Shown here: one piece after another, positions 38,001 through 51,218 of the stretch | Numbering within the stretch: the stretch's first letter is position 1 | Layout of the letters: each line of letters starts with the position of its first letter | Translations under genes and position numbers: made by a program | Notes under the pieces: generated by a model | Seen by the model: the letters and a program-made list of their open reading frames with translations, nothing else | What the model was told of the DNA's origin: nothing | Databases searched by the model: none | Assembly: GCA_012295275.1 (NCBI GenBank) | Contig: CM022670.1 | Coordinates: forward strand, 35,887,801-35,951,800 | Origin: Chrysomallon squamiferum | Lineage: Eukaryota; Mollusca; Gastropoda; Neomphalida; Peltospiridae | Reading direction: 5' to 3' | DNA length: 64,000 nucleotides

Positions 38001-39999
38001 GATTTAGTATTTGCCTGAAGTTATTCAGATTTACAGTTTTCTTTCTTTTTTAAACATCAAGATAATCCAACAGAAAAGAGATAAAAGAAATGGATCAAGC
38101 TATCAAATACTCTCAATGCATGTAAATAATGTGAATGTTGATTTTAGTATTTCCAATGATTACTAAGTATTATACCATATTGTTTTGTAATGATCATTGT
38201 TTCTACAATTTGTTTCATTTTTCTTCTCCTATGATACATAGAATCTCATAACAATGTTCCTGCTATTCATTCCTAGCTCTTTTAATAATAATATTATTAT
38301 TATACTATTATTATTATTATTATTATTATCATTATTCAATTAAATCTACTAGCACAAAGTTAAAATGTAATATTTTGTTGATTTTTATTTTAATATTTTT
38401 TAATTTTTAAAAAGGAAATTATTTTGTAATAGAATTTAAAAATTTGGTCATTAAAAAAAGCCTGTTTCAGTTGTCAGTATTTTTAAAATTTATTTTCAAT
38501 GTTTTATTTCTAATTTGGAACATAAGGCTTGATTATAGTTGCTGTTACTGAACTATTTTAAACAGTTAAAATAAAAATAAATCTGAGTTTGATTTGAAAT
38601 TTTTCTTTCAATCTGATGGTAACATGTCATTTATTAATTAATCTTTTCTATCTGAAAATTAATTTAATCCAGATTAGAATCTCTTTGAATCACAAATTCA
38701 GGATCATGTTGGGATTTTCATTTAGTTCAATAAAAAAAATTCTTTTATAAAGTAACTCTAAATTTTGGGGATACATTTATGATAAATTGATCAGTAAATC
38801 AACTTTTTTCAAATTAAAAGAAGTAGTAAATAAAAAAAATAAACTTCAGAAAATCTGTTAAAGATAAGTATTTCTGATAATTTTTTTAATAAACTTGACT
38901 TTGTCAGTAATTTTTAAATTTTATTTAATCCAAATGGAAACAGTGCATATAGCATGATCCATTACTTTGTAGCAAAAATTCTATTCTTTATAAACATAAT
39001 ATAATCAAAATTTACTCTGTTCTTGAATAACTTTGAAATTTTTATCTGAAATAATTATGTCTATCTGGTTTTCTTACTTTCTTTTTAAAAAAAACAAAAG
39101 CGATAACCAACTGTGTTTAGCTATCATGTTTTAAACAACACATGGTAACAATGTATAGTTTACTATTATCCTAATATTACTGCAGTGTGTGAGTTCTTAT
39201 CAGATGGGCATGAAAGTATGATATGGTATGCCACTGTAATTATGTACATGTATACATGCCAAAACTTGTTAAAAGAAATAATTAAACCATTATTTCATAT
39301 CATTGTTGTCTTTTATTATATATCTTTTATATAATCACTTGTAAGTGTTTTATGAAAGACTTTGGTGGTGGCATCTGCATTTGTAAATAACATTTCTTTC
39401 AAAAAATGGATTTGTTTTAACATTGCATTTTAATACTGTCAGTTATTTGTTATCTCTTGAGGTTTTCATATAATGATGGTACCATACAAGATGAGCTATT
39501 TAAATATGTATGTGTGTGTGTGTACATACCAGTTTTTACCATTTTTTGATAAACAAGAAATAGGAAATGAAACTTGATTGATACTGTAATACACTATGCC
39601 TTACTCGGACAGATGTTCAAACAATTCAATTAAAGCTCAGACCTAAACTACTTTTCTTTAAAATAAATCTCCAAATTTATGACAAATTCTATTGCATAAG
39701 TTAAAATATCATCATAAAAAACATATATATATATGTATATGTATATGTATTTGTATATATGTATATTTATGTGGATATGTATCTGTATATATATGTTTAT
39801 ACGTATATTTATATGGATATATATATATATATATCAAAAGCTAAATATCACCTTTATTTTTTGTAGAAATAAGGTGCACATTTTTTAACTGTTTGAGCAA
39901 ATGTCATAAAATTGATTGTTCCTGATAAAAATGTGACTAATTGTAAAGCAACATGAGAGTTTCTGTTGGAGAAAAAAGACATTAACAACGTCAGTGATG
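35035..39999. other. region between convergent RANBP3 and FGGY; 3' untranslated and intergenic
   Basis: No coding exon is supported in these 5 kb. Several AATAAA sites and long T runs occur, so RANBP3 could have a long 3' untranslated region. Small repeats are present: poly-T at 35458-35480, ATT units near 38280-38335 and TATG/TA units near 39720-39835. The complement of 39853-39858 reads AATAAA and probably serves the FGGY transcript. Confidence 0.5.
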
Positions 40000-42900
40000 T
40001 CACTGTGAGGCGGCCATAATGTTCTGGTATTCCTTTTGATCTTCCAGCATCTTCAAAAAAACTCTGTATTTCTTGTTGTGAAATCTAAAGAAAAAAAAAA
40101 AAAAAAAATAATAATAATAAATATATATATAAATAAATAGTAAATAACAAATTAATAAAATAATAACAAATACATACACTAATTTTAAATATACATAATT
40201 TCTTATTTGCAAACTCTTTATTGTTGTTATTGTTATTATTATTATTATTATTCTTATTCTTCATTTCTTCTTTTTCTTCTTTTATTTTAAGAATGGATTT
40301 CAGTACTGAATAATTCTGTAGTCAAAACAATTTAATATATAACTGCAATCTGAAATACAATAACCAAAAAATATACATGTTTATTTACATTTTAACTGTA
40401 GTTTTATATGTACTTACTTAACAAAAGATTTTCCAGATATGGAATTTATTTTAATGTATTGGCAAAAATATTAGAAGTTGTTTAGCAAGGTAACTTTGAC
40501 TTGTAATAATCACCTTTCAAGTGTGCTGTCTGGATTTACAGCCACTCCTTTACCTCCCATTTCTCTCATAGCTTTCTGTAAAGTGATTTTTAAAAATTAT
40601 TAAAAATAAAAGTAATTTTACTCCTAAAAAATTACATTCTTTCTATGTTATAAAGAAATGAATCCACAATTAAAGTAAAAATGTTAACGAAAATTTACAA
40701 TTTAAAACATACAGAATCAAATGTAAAATTTTAAAATTGATTATTTAGTTAAGATTAGGCCTAAATTTACATTTTTGATGTTATGTAATCCAGATAAAAA
40801 ATACTTAAATCACAAAAAAATAATAATAACTAAAGGGGAAAGGAAAAAATAAAATAAATGAAACAAAACATAAAGAAACAAAAATAAATATAATTAAATT
40901 AATTTAAATTGAAATAAAATAAAAGAAAGAGAGCAGAATGGAATGAAATGAAATGAAATGAAATAAAACAAAACAAAAAGTTACATTTCACAGTATTACT
41001 TTCTTCGTTCTTTAGTTAAATAACAATTAAAATTCTTAAGCTTTTTTCAACTTGACTTAGAAGGAGGAATAAATAAAAACTTTTAGATAGGTTTGGGAAC
41101 CATCATAGTGAATATAGATTCCTTTTATACTGTCTTTGTTTGATGAAAATATGGTAACCCTAGATATTATTGAATCAAAATTTTTAAATGGGGTCATTGG
41201 TCATATTGAGTTGCTCAGAAGGGGTCGCGGTATGAAAAAGGTTAAAAACCAGTGCTGTAGAAAATAATTTTGTACATGCCTCAATGGTGGAAAAATGTCC
41301 TGAAGCACATGCCCCTAAGATGGCTGACCCTAGTAACACAGACTCTACAGTGTCTGGTAATATTACTGGTAGACCTTAAAGAACATAAAAACAAAACATT
41401 TCTGAGATTTAAAATCATTCACAGAATGAAAGAAAAATAGAACAGATTACATGAAATGAAATGAAGTAATAAAATAAAATGAAATGAATAAATTAAAAAA
41501 AATAGAAAGAATTTTTTTTTTTTTTTTTAAAGTAATAATAAAACAAAATAAAGCAACAAAATATTACATGATAATAAAATTTATGAAAGATGAAGCTGTA
41601 AACTAAATAACAAACAACAACCAAACAAACAAAAATTAATGTAACATAAAAATTAATAATAATAAAAAATATTTTTGTATTATATTACCTATCACATCAG
41701 CATTTGTTTTCACAAAGAGAGAATTATTTCTGAGACCTCCACAAAGAAACACTGCAGAAACTGTGTGTCCATTCTTGCCCATTGTGTCTAAAATATGACG
41801 TGTTCCATACTGCAAATACACATATCAAAGTTTTTAAACATTAGAAATTGTCTGTATTTACTAAAAATTTGTTTTGAAGATTTGTTTTGATTTTTTTTTT
41901 TTTTATCACAGAATCATTCTTATAACAAATATAACACCTAATATTAATAATAAATTGGTATGTACTTTCAGGTTTTCATGAATAAAATAAAAATTTCTCA
42001 GTCTGATTAACGTATATAATAGATGTATTATTAGGCTAACACCACAAGTAGTATGATTTTAGACCTGATTATGTTTATTTTTAAAATCATATACACTGAA
42101 TTTAATTATAAATTAAATTTTATTAATATTATTGCGGGATCATTTTAGAACAGAGAAATGAAACTGGAGTGTCTATGTAACTAAATGTAAAATGCTTAAG
42201 ACTGTTTTGATATAGTAATTTAAAAAAATTACAATATAATATGCTAGATGTTCATACTTTCAGTTTGGCAATGAATAAAAGAATAATAAAAAAAAAAAAT
42301 TGTTTAAATATAGCTGTAAAATCTGTACAACAAACAAACAAACAAACAAACAAACAAATAAATAAACAAATAAACAAACGTACTGCTAAAGCTTGTACTG
42401 TTGCAAGGTACAGCAAAGCCAAATTTTCCACATTAGCTTGTAGTGTTAAACCAGAAACCTGAAAAACACACATTATCAGAAAAATACAGAATCCTATATT
42501 TTAGTTAAAAGGAACCATAAATAGTTTAATATACACATTTGGGAAGATACAATGCATATTACAATTTTATGTCTTTAAAAAATGAAATAATCAAATTTTT
42601 CAAAATTATAGAGATTCACTTGTTATTAAAATTTTACAAATTAAAAAAAAATAATAATAATGATTATGATGATGATGATGATGATGATGAACAAAATATT
42701 AAACAAAAAATTGTAGTGGGTAGATATGTTGGTATCTCTAACCTAATTATTATCATCAATGAGAAATATTAACAATCTTCTGGAGTTTTAGCTTATTTAT
42801 TATTTAATGAAATCAGTATACTATTTATTGTTAAATATAAGTAATACATAAAAATAAATAAATAAAAATATATCTCAGGTCAAATGTAATACTGCCTACC

Positions 42901-43686
42901 ATTCCTTTAAAAGTAGGATCTGCAAGTGGAGATCTGTTGCCATGGTAATCAGGATAGACATGAAAATCTTCTGTCAGTTCTGATATTGTTGTCTTGCCCT
43001 TGCTGGTAGCCATATTTTTTAAAACTTCATTTAAATAATCATGAATGTGCATTCCTCTAAAAAAAAATGCACATTTATTGAACAGCAGCATCAAAAACAT
43101 ATCATGATGGTGAAACATATACAGAGCAACAAACTTTCAGAAACACAGTCTACATATAACCAGTTTTAGAAGAAATAAAATTTGAATTTAGATTCTCTAA
43201 TGAAAGTCTGAAGTAATTTGAACCTTCTACTGCATTCTACTGCATCCTACCATTTTTAAAAATATTCATACCAGTGCTTACTTTCTGAAATGACTATTTA
43301 TTACTATAGTGATATTTTATAGTAATTTTGTATTATTAAGTTTCAGATTAATCATAATATATTAAATTGTGATAATAAAAACCTAAACAAAATATAATAG
43401 TGTAAGACTCAGTGTTTCTACCAGTAGCTGTTAATGGGACTTTTGCTATCAGTTTTACTCAGTTATTGCAGCAGTGAATCTCTATTTCGCAGTGGTGCCA
43501 TTTTGTATAATATTAGTAGTAAAATAATTATTTATTAAATTTACAAATGGTAAATAACTCACCCGGTTCTGGCTTTTTCGTCAGCTTCCTTATAAGCTGA
43601 GTGACTTTCTACTATAAAGTCTATCTGAAATTTAGACGTTTATTTTATATACAGAAAAAATTATGTGTATATGTGTCTATTTTTTT

Positions 43687-43766
<80 letters not shown>

Positions 43767-46700
43767 CACAGACGTAAATATACAAATACAAGCATGCATA
43801 CAAACATATATACATACTTAGATGAACATTCATAAAAAATAAATTTATTCAAAAATTAATTATATCAGTTACTCACTATGTCTACTTACTAGTTTCCCAG
43901 TTGCACTTTGGCCACCTTCATTAAGCCAGTAACCAGGAATAATAACAGAGTTGTAAGGACCCCACACTCCCGGCACAGATACTGGTTTAGAACTCAACTA
44001 GAACACATCAAATCAAATTATTCATAACTTATTACCAAGACAGTATCAAAAATATCTGTAATTTAAGAAGAAAAAAAAGGAAACAAAAGGAACATAATTC
44101 TTTAAAATCAATAATTGATTCTGAAAACTTATGTATTATTATTATTTTAAATACAAATATAATTTTGAAATGTTCTGTGATGGTAAAATTTAATTCTATA
44201 ATCTACAACTGGGGTATGTTAAAGATTGACGTACCACCATATGACAAGAAGACGTTCCACAGATAAGCACCAAATGACCTGTGACCTCTGAAGACAAATC
44301 TGTTAGATTGGTGGGTTCACAACCAAGACAACCTGTAAACAAATAAAAAAATAAAAAAAAAAAAATTTAATATTTTATTTCATGAAACTAACAAGGTCAC
44401 AACTCTGCTTTAATTTAGCTGATATGTTATTTGTAATAATATACACTATGAAAGATTATATTGGAATGTTGAAATAACACACTTTATGGAAGGCACAAAT
44501 GAAAAATATGTTACTGCTAACAGATAAGAGATGTCAGGGTTTTTTTTATTGCCTTGTCACCATTACATGAACAATATATAATATTTATGTTTCAAAAATA
44601 ACAAAGTCAACAATAAAATGTGTTTGTTGAAATAATCCTGAATAAACAGAGTTATGGATTGTGCAATCATTATTCACATTGTTTTGATGAGTACAGTTCT
44701 CTGTAGCAAATATTGATTGATAGCAATAAGTGACAATTAATAACCATGTCATGTAATAAATAACCAAATCATGTGTATACATGGTCAGTATGTGATGGAA
44801 GAAACTTGTTTATTTTGTCTTCACTGATTTGTTTTGTTGCATGTCCTCTTTACTGACCTAACACTCCAGCATGGGCATCAATGATTGATGTTGACACTGG
44901 TGTTGCTGGAAGTAAACCCAGTTCAGTGGCAGTTTCTGCTGACAAACCATTTTTACATGGCTCTCCAGGCACTTTCACTTCAAATCCTAGATGTATGAAA
45001 TACAAATTCAGGTAAATTATTTACAAATAAGTTCTAGATATGCAAAAATAATAAAATAGAGGTATTCAGATATTGTTTCTCATATCAGATCAGAAATTAC
45101 ACACTGAACTAATTCAGTTTATAAGGTTTGCCAGAGAACTGAAAGATCCTGTAATACTCATTCTTAGTGGAGGTTCTGGCACTGTTGAAGAGGAAACAGT
45201 CTGAAAAATGACTGAACGGAATGTTATGCCTATTTGTTCATGCTTGTTAAACAGGGTACCCTGGAACCTGAGAAGAGCAAGTAAAAGTATTATAGCTAAA
45301 AACAAAAAGATTGATAATGGCTTCCATTTAATATCTTAATTCTACATTTATTTATTTTATTATTTTACTTTTTTTTTTAATTTAAATATATTTTGGCAAC
45401 TCTCTTGTGATGAGAAATAACTTGTTCTAATGTTTGTTAAAAATCTCACCTATTTTAGAAAAGTTATTTTCCATGAGATCCTCCAATCCAACACATTTCA
45501 AGAATGATTCACTCCAGCCATGTGACTCAGTGGTTGCTAGGAAACCCCATTTACATACAACTGAACACTGAGATCTTGTGTAAAATAAAGTTTAAAAGAC
45601 TACGCTAACAAAAGTGTGATCTTTATTAAAACACTAAATCAAACTGTTTTTGTTTAACAATATTAATAACAATAATGATGATGTTACATTGATAATAAGG
45701 AACATAATTCTGTTTTATTTTTAAATGTTTTAGGTCAAAGTATTGAAAAATTAAAATGATGTAATTATTCCATGGTGTTTAAATAAACCTTGATAAACTT
45801 CCTGTTGCTTTCCAAGTAAGAAAATCTGGTAAGTCAAAAAAATATCCAGCTTTTTTCCAACAAGAATCATTCAACATCTGTAAAACAGAAAATATTATCA
45901 TTTCTGTGATAGGCTGTACAATATGTTAATAGTAAATAATATTCTAAAATAAATACAATGTTCAAGAGTACACGTTATCTATTGTCTTCCCTGATATTTA
46001 TACATGAATTAGTTTTTTGTTTTATTTCCACACACACACACACACACACATCTTAAAACACACTGACAAATATTTTCACTATTAATGGCATGTGTATTTT
46101 GTCACTCTGAAGCCAGGGTTGAGCTGTTTATCATTTATATGTGTAACTTTTGTCAGGGATCAAAGGGTTAATTTTGCTGTCAGAGCTTGAAGAACAATTT
46201 TGTTCATAAAAATTCAACAACCAGTCACAGAAGTTAGAATTAAAACTAATGAGAAGATTTTGAAACAATAATAAATAGGTAAAAATGTTTTATAGTTTTA
46301 TAGAGGTTTTTTTTTTTTTTTTAATCTGATCAGACTGAGAAAGTTATGCAGCATAATTTTTAAACAAACCTGTTTCAGCCATAGCAGTTTTGGTGGTTGC
46401 ATTTCTAGAGACATTTTGCCCCCAACATACTGCAACACTTGATGGTTGGTTCTGTTTATGAAGCTGGCTTGATCTACTGCACGGTGGTCCATCCACATAA
46501 CTATGTTACATTCATTCTGTCCTGAAAACACACAAAAACATTAACATTCATAAAATTTATATTCAGTAAAGTACATGTATTTTATTAAAATGCCATCAGC
46601 ATTATATATAATTTACTTAGGTGAATTAAACAATTCTTAAGACATGGTGGAAACAAAAATATTATCTTTTCTCCCCCTGTGTCAAAAGAAGATTTTGTAT

Positions 46701-47813
46701 TTTACAAATCAGTTCCATTTGGTTTGGTATAATCTATAATTTGTTTGTGCTTTTCCAGATCTAACCAGTGTCCCTTGACTGGTTCATGTTTTCCTGCACA
46801 TTGGAAATTGTATATCTCTTGCAGCTGTCTGTAAAAGTAACCACAGAATGAGAGCAACTGGTTTCTTTTTTCACCTCTAAATAAAATTAAATCTATTATA
46901 TTGAATAACTGTTCATAGAAAGGTAAATGATATTAATAAACAGATATAAAACAACATTAAAATACTACTACTACTACTACTACAACTAATAATAATAATA
47001 ATGCAGAAATGAAATAATAATTTAACAAAAAAAAATAATAATAATAAAAAATTGAAAATAATACTGCTAAAAAGATACTTTTCTAACAAACAAATGAATG
47101 ATATTGGTAAAAACCTGTTGGGCTTATGGTGAGAGGTTTGAACTGTTTATCCAGTACAACAAGGGAACAAGTAGCATCGAAACCAATACCAGCCACATTG
47201 TCCTTAGAAACACCTGATTCCTGTACTGCACTCTGAAACACATTACATAAATACCAGAGAAAAATAATCATTATTACTACATTCACTACCATTATGTCTA
47301 TTACCACTACTATAACTTTTACTACTTTTACTAGGTTTATTGCTGCCTCTTGTTTTATTAGTACTACTATTACTATTAAATATACTATTAGTATGATTAC
47401 TACTGCTGCTATTATTTTACCACTTCTTCCACCCCAACCACAACCATTGTTAATCTCACTTGTATTAATAACAAAAATTCTTAAAACAGAACTGAAGGAA
47501 ATTTGTTGGCTAATTAATTAAATCTTCTTAATTATAGACAAAGATGATTTGGATTTAGGTTTCAGTTCAAAAAATAAATAAAATGATAAAATGTTTTTTT
47601 TTTAAATGTTATTACCACAACCATACATAACTCTACCTTGATGGTTTTAACTATAGCATTCCATATATCAGTGGATGACTGCTCATAAAAACCATCTTTA
47701 GGATTCCATATTTTGATATTTTCTGTGGAAGTGGCGATGATGTTTCCTTTCTTGTCTGTCACTGCAACACGGACACTTCCTGATCCCACATCAACACCAA
47801 TGAAATATGCCAT
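40000..47813 (-). CDS. FGGY: FGGY carbohydrate kinase domain-containing protein
   Basis: FGGY is a cytosolic ATP-dependent kinase of the ribulokinase type, thought to phosphorylate D-ribulose. Fifteen exons join in frame: 47637-47813, 47115-47232, 46370-46521, 45789-45877, 45450-45574, 44858-44986, 44235-44332, 43890-43997, 43563-43624, 42900-43056, 42384-42458, 41689-41809, 41280-41374, 40514-40575 and 40000-40084. They give 550 residues, the usual family length. Motifs in order: the N-terminal ATP-binding [115 protein letters not shown] and the C-terminal [21 protein letters not shown]. The frame is intact. The intron after exon 13 appears to start with GC instead of GT. An acceptor just upstream of the ATG (TTACAG at about 47823) implies a further 5' exon. 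Confidence 0.97.
41185..41257. mobile_element. hAT-like element end (MITE remnant) in an FGGY intron
   Basis: Read on the minus strand it starts CAGCACTGGTTTTTAACC, followed by TTTTTCATACCGCGACCCC. This matches the general form of hAT terminal repeats (CAG-GGTT-AACC, then a GGGTCGCGG-type block). The end lies 23 bp downstream of FGGY exon 13. The other end and a target duplication were not found. Confidence 0.6.
43689..43763. repeat. (CA)n microsatellite, about 75 bp
   Basis: CA units with one CAGA interruption lie in the FGGY intron between exons 8 and 9. A shorter CA run is at 46031-46050 in the intron between exons 3 and 4. Confidence 0.95.
45150..45300. repeat. dispersed repeat, copy 2
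   Basis: This stretch lies in the FGGY intron between exons 5 and 6 and matches 18811-18960 in the same orientation, best at ACCTGAGAAGAGC. A 63-codon minus-strand frame over it is not thought to be a gene. Confidence 0.5.
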
Positions 47814-47844
47814 GATAATTACCTGTAATAAAATATGGTATAAG

Positions 47845-47871
47845 TAGTAGTAGTAGTAGTAGTAGTAGTAA

Positions 47872-47909
<38 letters not shown>

Positions 47910-47910
47910 A
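47845..47910. repeat. (TAG)n trinucleotide microsatellite
   Basis: About 20 TAG/GTA units with one TAA interruption begin 32 bp upstream of the FGGY start codon, just beyond the acceptor at 47823. On the gene's sense strand it is a CTA array inside the presumed 5' intron. Confidence 0.9.
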
Positions 47911-48025
47911 ACAATTTTTAAAATGTTAAAAATTAAATATTTAAAAAAGTATTTTTTCTGAAAGTTTCAGTCAAAACTAATTGTGTTTTCATTTCACATT
48001 TAAATAATAAAGAAAAACAGACATA

Positions 48026-48058
<33 letters not shown>

Positions 48059-48825
48059 TAAATTTACGAACATAAAGAATTATTCTTAAAAATTCACAAA
48101 AGAAAAAATCTTTAGTCAGGAAAAGAAAAAGAAGAAAAAAAGAATGAAGGAAAGAAAATATATATAATAATGAACTTTATAAAAAAAAATATATATATAT
48201 ATATATTATTAATGTTTATTGTTGTTGTTGTTACAAATCCGTTGATCTTTATGAGTGAATGATATTTAATACCATGTTCGTACATACAAAACAAAGGTTA
48301 TAAAAAGAGCGTTTGGTTATTTGCTGCTGTTTATGGTTTGTTATCGAATTAAATGGGATATAGAGGTGATCAACCGAAACGTATTAAGGCATAGTACACA
48401 TTAAAAGCTGCTAAGGTATTAAAATTAATGGATTATCCAATAATGCCTCACTCTTACTATTCGGATTTATTACCAGTAATATAATTGTTAAATAAATATA
48501 ACTCCCGTTTACTTCGCTTATGGTGCAGTACGCAGTAGTCAGCAAACGAAGGAGGAAATATCTGCACAATAACAAATGGCGAAATTTAATTCTCTTGAAA
48601 CCCATTTGTATTTATTTATTTCTGTTCGTTTTCAATCAGCACCCATATTATTACATCCTTTATTATGAATCAGAGCACTCAGTTTTAACATGTTAATTTG
48701 ACCCCCAACAAAATAGGATCATGTAACTTAACTTAAATACTTGTTGAAAAGAAGTTTGTTCACATATGAGAGATTATTATAAAATTATTATTATTTACTG
48801 TTGTTCTTGGTAATGATGATGATGA

Positions 48826-48867
<42 letters not shown>

Positions 48868-49199
48868 TAGATATTTGTTGAGGTGTAGTGCAGTAAGATT
48901 TTCTGTATTACAGATGAATGCAGTACGGTTTTGATTAACATTGCGAATTGCAACCATTTAAAAGAATAAAAATAAAAATGTTTTACTTTTCTTTTTTTTT
49001 TTTAATAATAATACATTGTCACAGACATTCTGCCTTGCATTGATAATTGGTTTATCAATCACCAAGTAAGGAAGGTTTTATGTTCGTTAGTATTTGTAAA
49101 TACTGATTTGCAAGATATATTTTTTACCAGAAGTGAATTTATCTGTGCTTAGAAAATGAAACGTATTTCCAGTATCAGTGCATAGTAGTTTTATTATTC

Positions 49200-49265
<66 letters not shown>

Positions 49266-49438
49266 TTTTTCGAATTCTAATGTGTGTCCGTATAAATATT
49301 AATACTGAATTACTTGTTCATTGTGTCTACTGTTGATTTGTTGTTATTGTTGTTGCTTTCGGTTCTTTTTAAATTTCATCTCAAATACCAATGTAAGGTC
49401 GATTTTAAATGTATTTAAATTTATGTATGCTGGCTTAA

Positions 49439-49486
<48 letters not shown>

Positions 49487-50060
49487 TCACCCCACCCCAA
49501 AAAAAAAAATCCCAGAAAACAACAAACAAAACCAACAAAAAAGAGAGATCAGAATATAATAAAATGTCTTTGATGTTAAGTCCGAATATTCATTATTATG
49601 CTGCTGTAACGTTGGCCTTTAAACTGGCATTTGAATAACAGTTGTTTGTATATGGATGTAATGTGAGTTTATATTACATCTATTGTTTTAGAATGCGCAT
49701 TCATTTACAGTAAATAGGTTGATCAAATTAACGTATAATTCTGTCTCTAAATGAAAAAATATTAACGATACGATACAGTTAACTGCTACTAAAATAAAAG
49801 TAATTTTTAATTCAATTAATAACCAGATTTCAAGATTTCATAATCGCACCAAGAAATGGCATATAAGCCAAATGATCCTGAAGTTGTTTATTTAGTGTCT
49901 TAATTAAACAAGCAGGTCAAACAGAATATATATTCAGTGAAAACGTGAACTATTAAACTAGCAATCCGAAATATTATTAGTTTTTTTTAATCTTTCCTCG
50001 TAAACGATAAATAAATGAATAGAATAAAATAAAATAGAAGAAAGAAATGTATAATATTAC

Positions 50061-50128
50061 TTGGACTAGATAATTACGTTCGTACATTTGCCCATCGGGG
50101 ACAAACCAGGCTGGAACATCATTATAAT
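50061..50128 (-). other. exon-like segment, possible upstream exon of FGGY
   Basis: The segment is flanked by a good acceptor (TTTTTGTTTAG) and a donor (CAA then GTAATA). It reads YNDVPAWFVPDGQMYERNYL in one open frame and leaves in phase 0. Joined to the acceptor at about 47823, it would continue in frame through VII into the FGGY methionine. Without using its acceptor, the same frame reaches an ATG at 50282. I do not recognise the peptide as part of any known protein. It may be a 5' untranslated exon that is open by chance. Confidence 0.25.
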
Positions 50129-51218
50129 CTAAACAAAAAGTATATCTGTAAAATAGGATTTTGAGAAACTGACAGATATGTGACTGAAGAATGTATCGCC
50201 GCCCTATTGATATGTACTTAATAACACCTCCATTAGCGTTTCGATCAATTAACATTATCATGTAATTTCGATTTTTGTGCATTTTTTCCCCGTTTAAAAA
50301 AATCTAAAAATAATAACACAACAAATACTGTGTCAACATATTTTAATTGCAAAATGACAACTATTACTTTTTACACAAGTAAAAAAAAAGCCTCCCGCCC
50401 CGTTTTTCGAGTTCATTCAGGTGAGTACATTAATGGGAAATATCGATGTTTTTGAGCTTTGTTTATTATTTCTCTAAAAGAAATGATATCACAGTAACAG
50501 GTTTCATTTGAGCAAGAAGAGAGTTTAGCAGTTTCACTGACATGCTTTAAATTCAACAAAGGTTCATAAAACAAACAAAAAAGGTATAACATACCCAAAT
50601 ATATAGCACCACCACCATGTAGGTAATAAGTAAATATAATACATTAACTTTGCTTAATGGACGGATTGTAGTTTTAATCAGAAAATATCCAATATTTCAT
50701 GAATATATATATGTATGTATATAGCAGATAATAGTTAATAATTTGTCTACTGAAGCTTTTATGCCACATAGAAATTAATCTCTCTCTTTTTTTTTTTTTT
50801 CTTTTTTCGTTCGCTTACTAACTTACTAACTCCTTTTCCATCCTTCAGGTGCCTGTTAATGAGATACCATTTTGTGTTTTTCCCGTTCCATTCATCAGTT
50901 TATAACTTTTTTTATTTTTTTTTTTTTCTTCTAAAGAACAGTATATCGTGTTTTTCGGTTTGATCAGGTTTGTGGAAGGAATTTACATTTCAATATGGGA
51001 AACACGAAGAGAATCAACACACATCTTTAATAATAACACCATTTTCATTTATCTTCATTCTGATTGACGAATAATTAAAGTGAGATATTATTATAAAGAC
51101 GTGATATGAAGACAAAACAAAATTATCCCCACCCAAAAAAAAAGGTTTAAAAAATATATATATTTGAGTTCAAACTGCAGTAGTATAAAAATAACCTTAT
51201 ACAGTCAGAAGTGAATCA

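Larger units (their letters stand above)
47814..51218. other. upstream region of FGGY and downstream region of the ankyrin/SOCS gene
   Basis: A TAG/GTA trinucleotide array lies at 47845-47910, TA runs at 48035-48058 and 48189-48206, AAT arrays at 48825-48866 and 49439-49486, and ATT/ATTT units at 49199-49268. One exon-like segment (50061-50128) is listed separately. No other coding content is supported. Confidence 0.5.
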
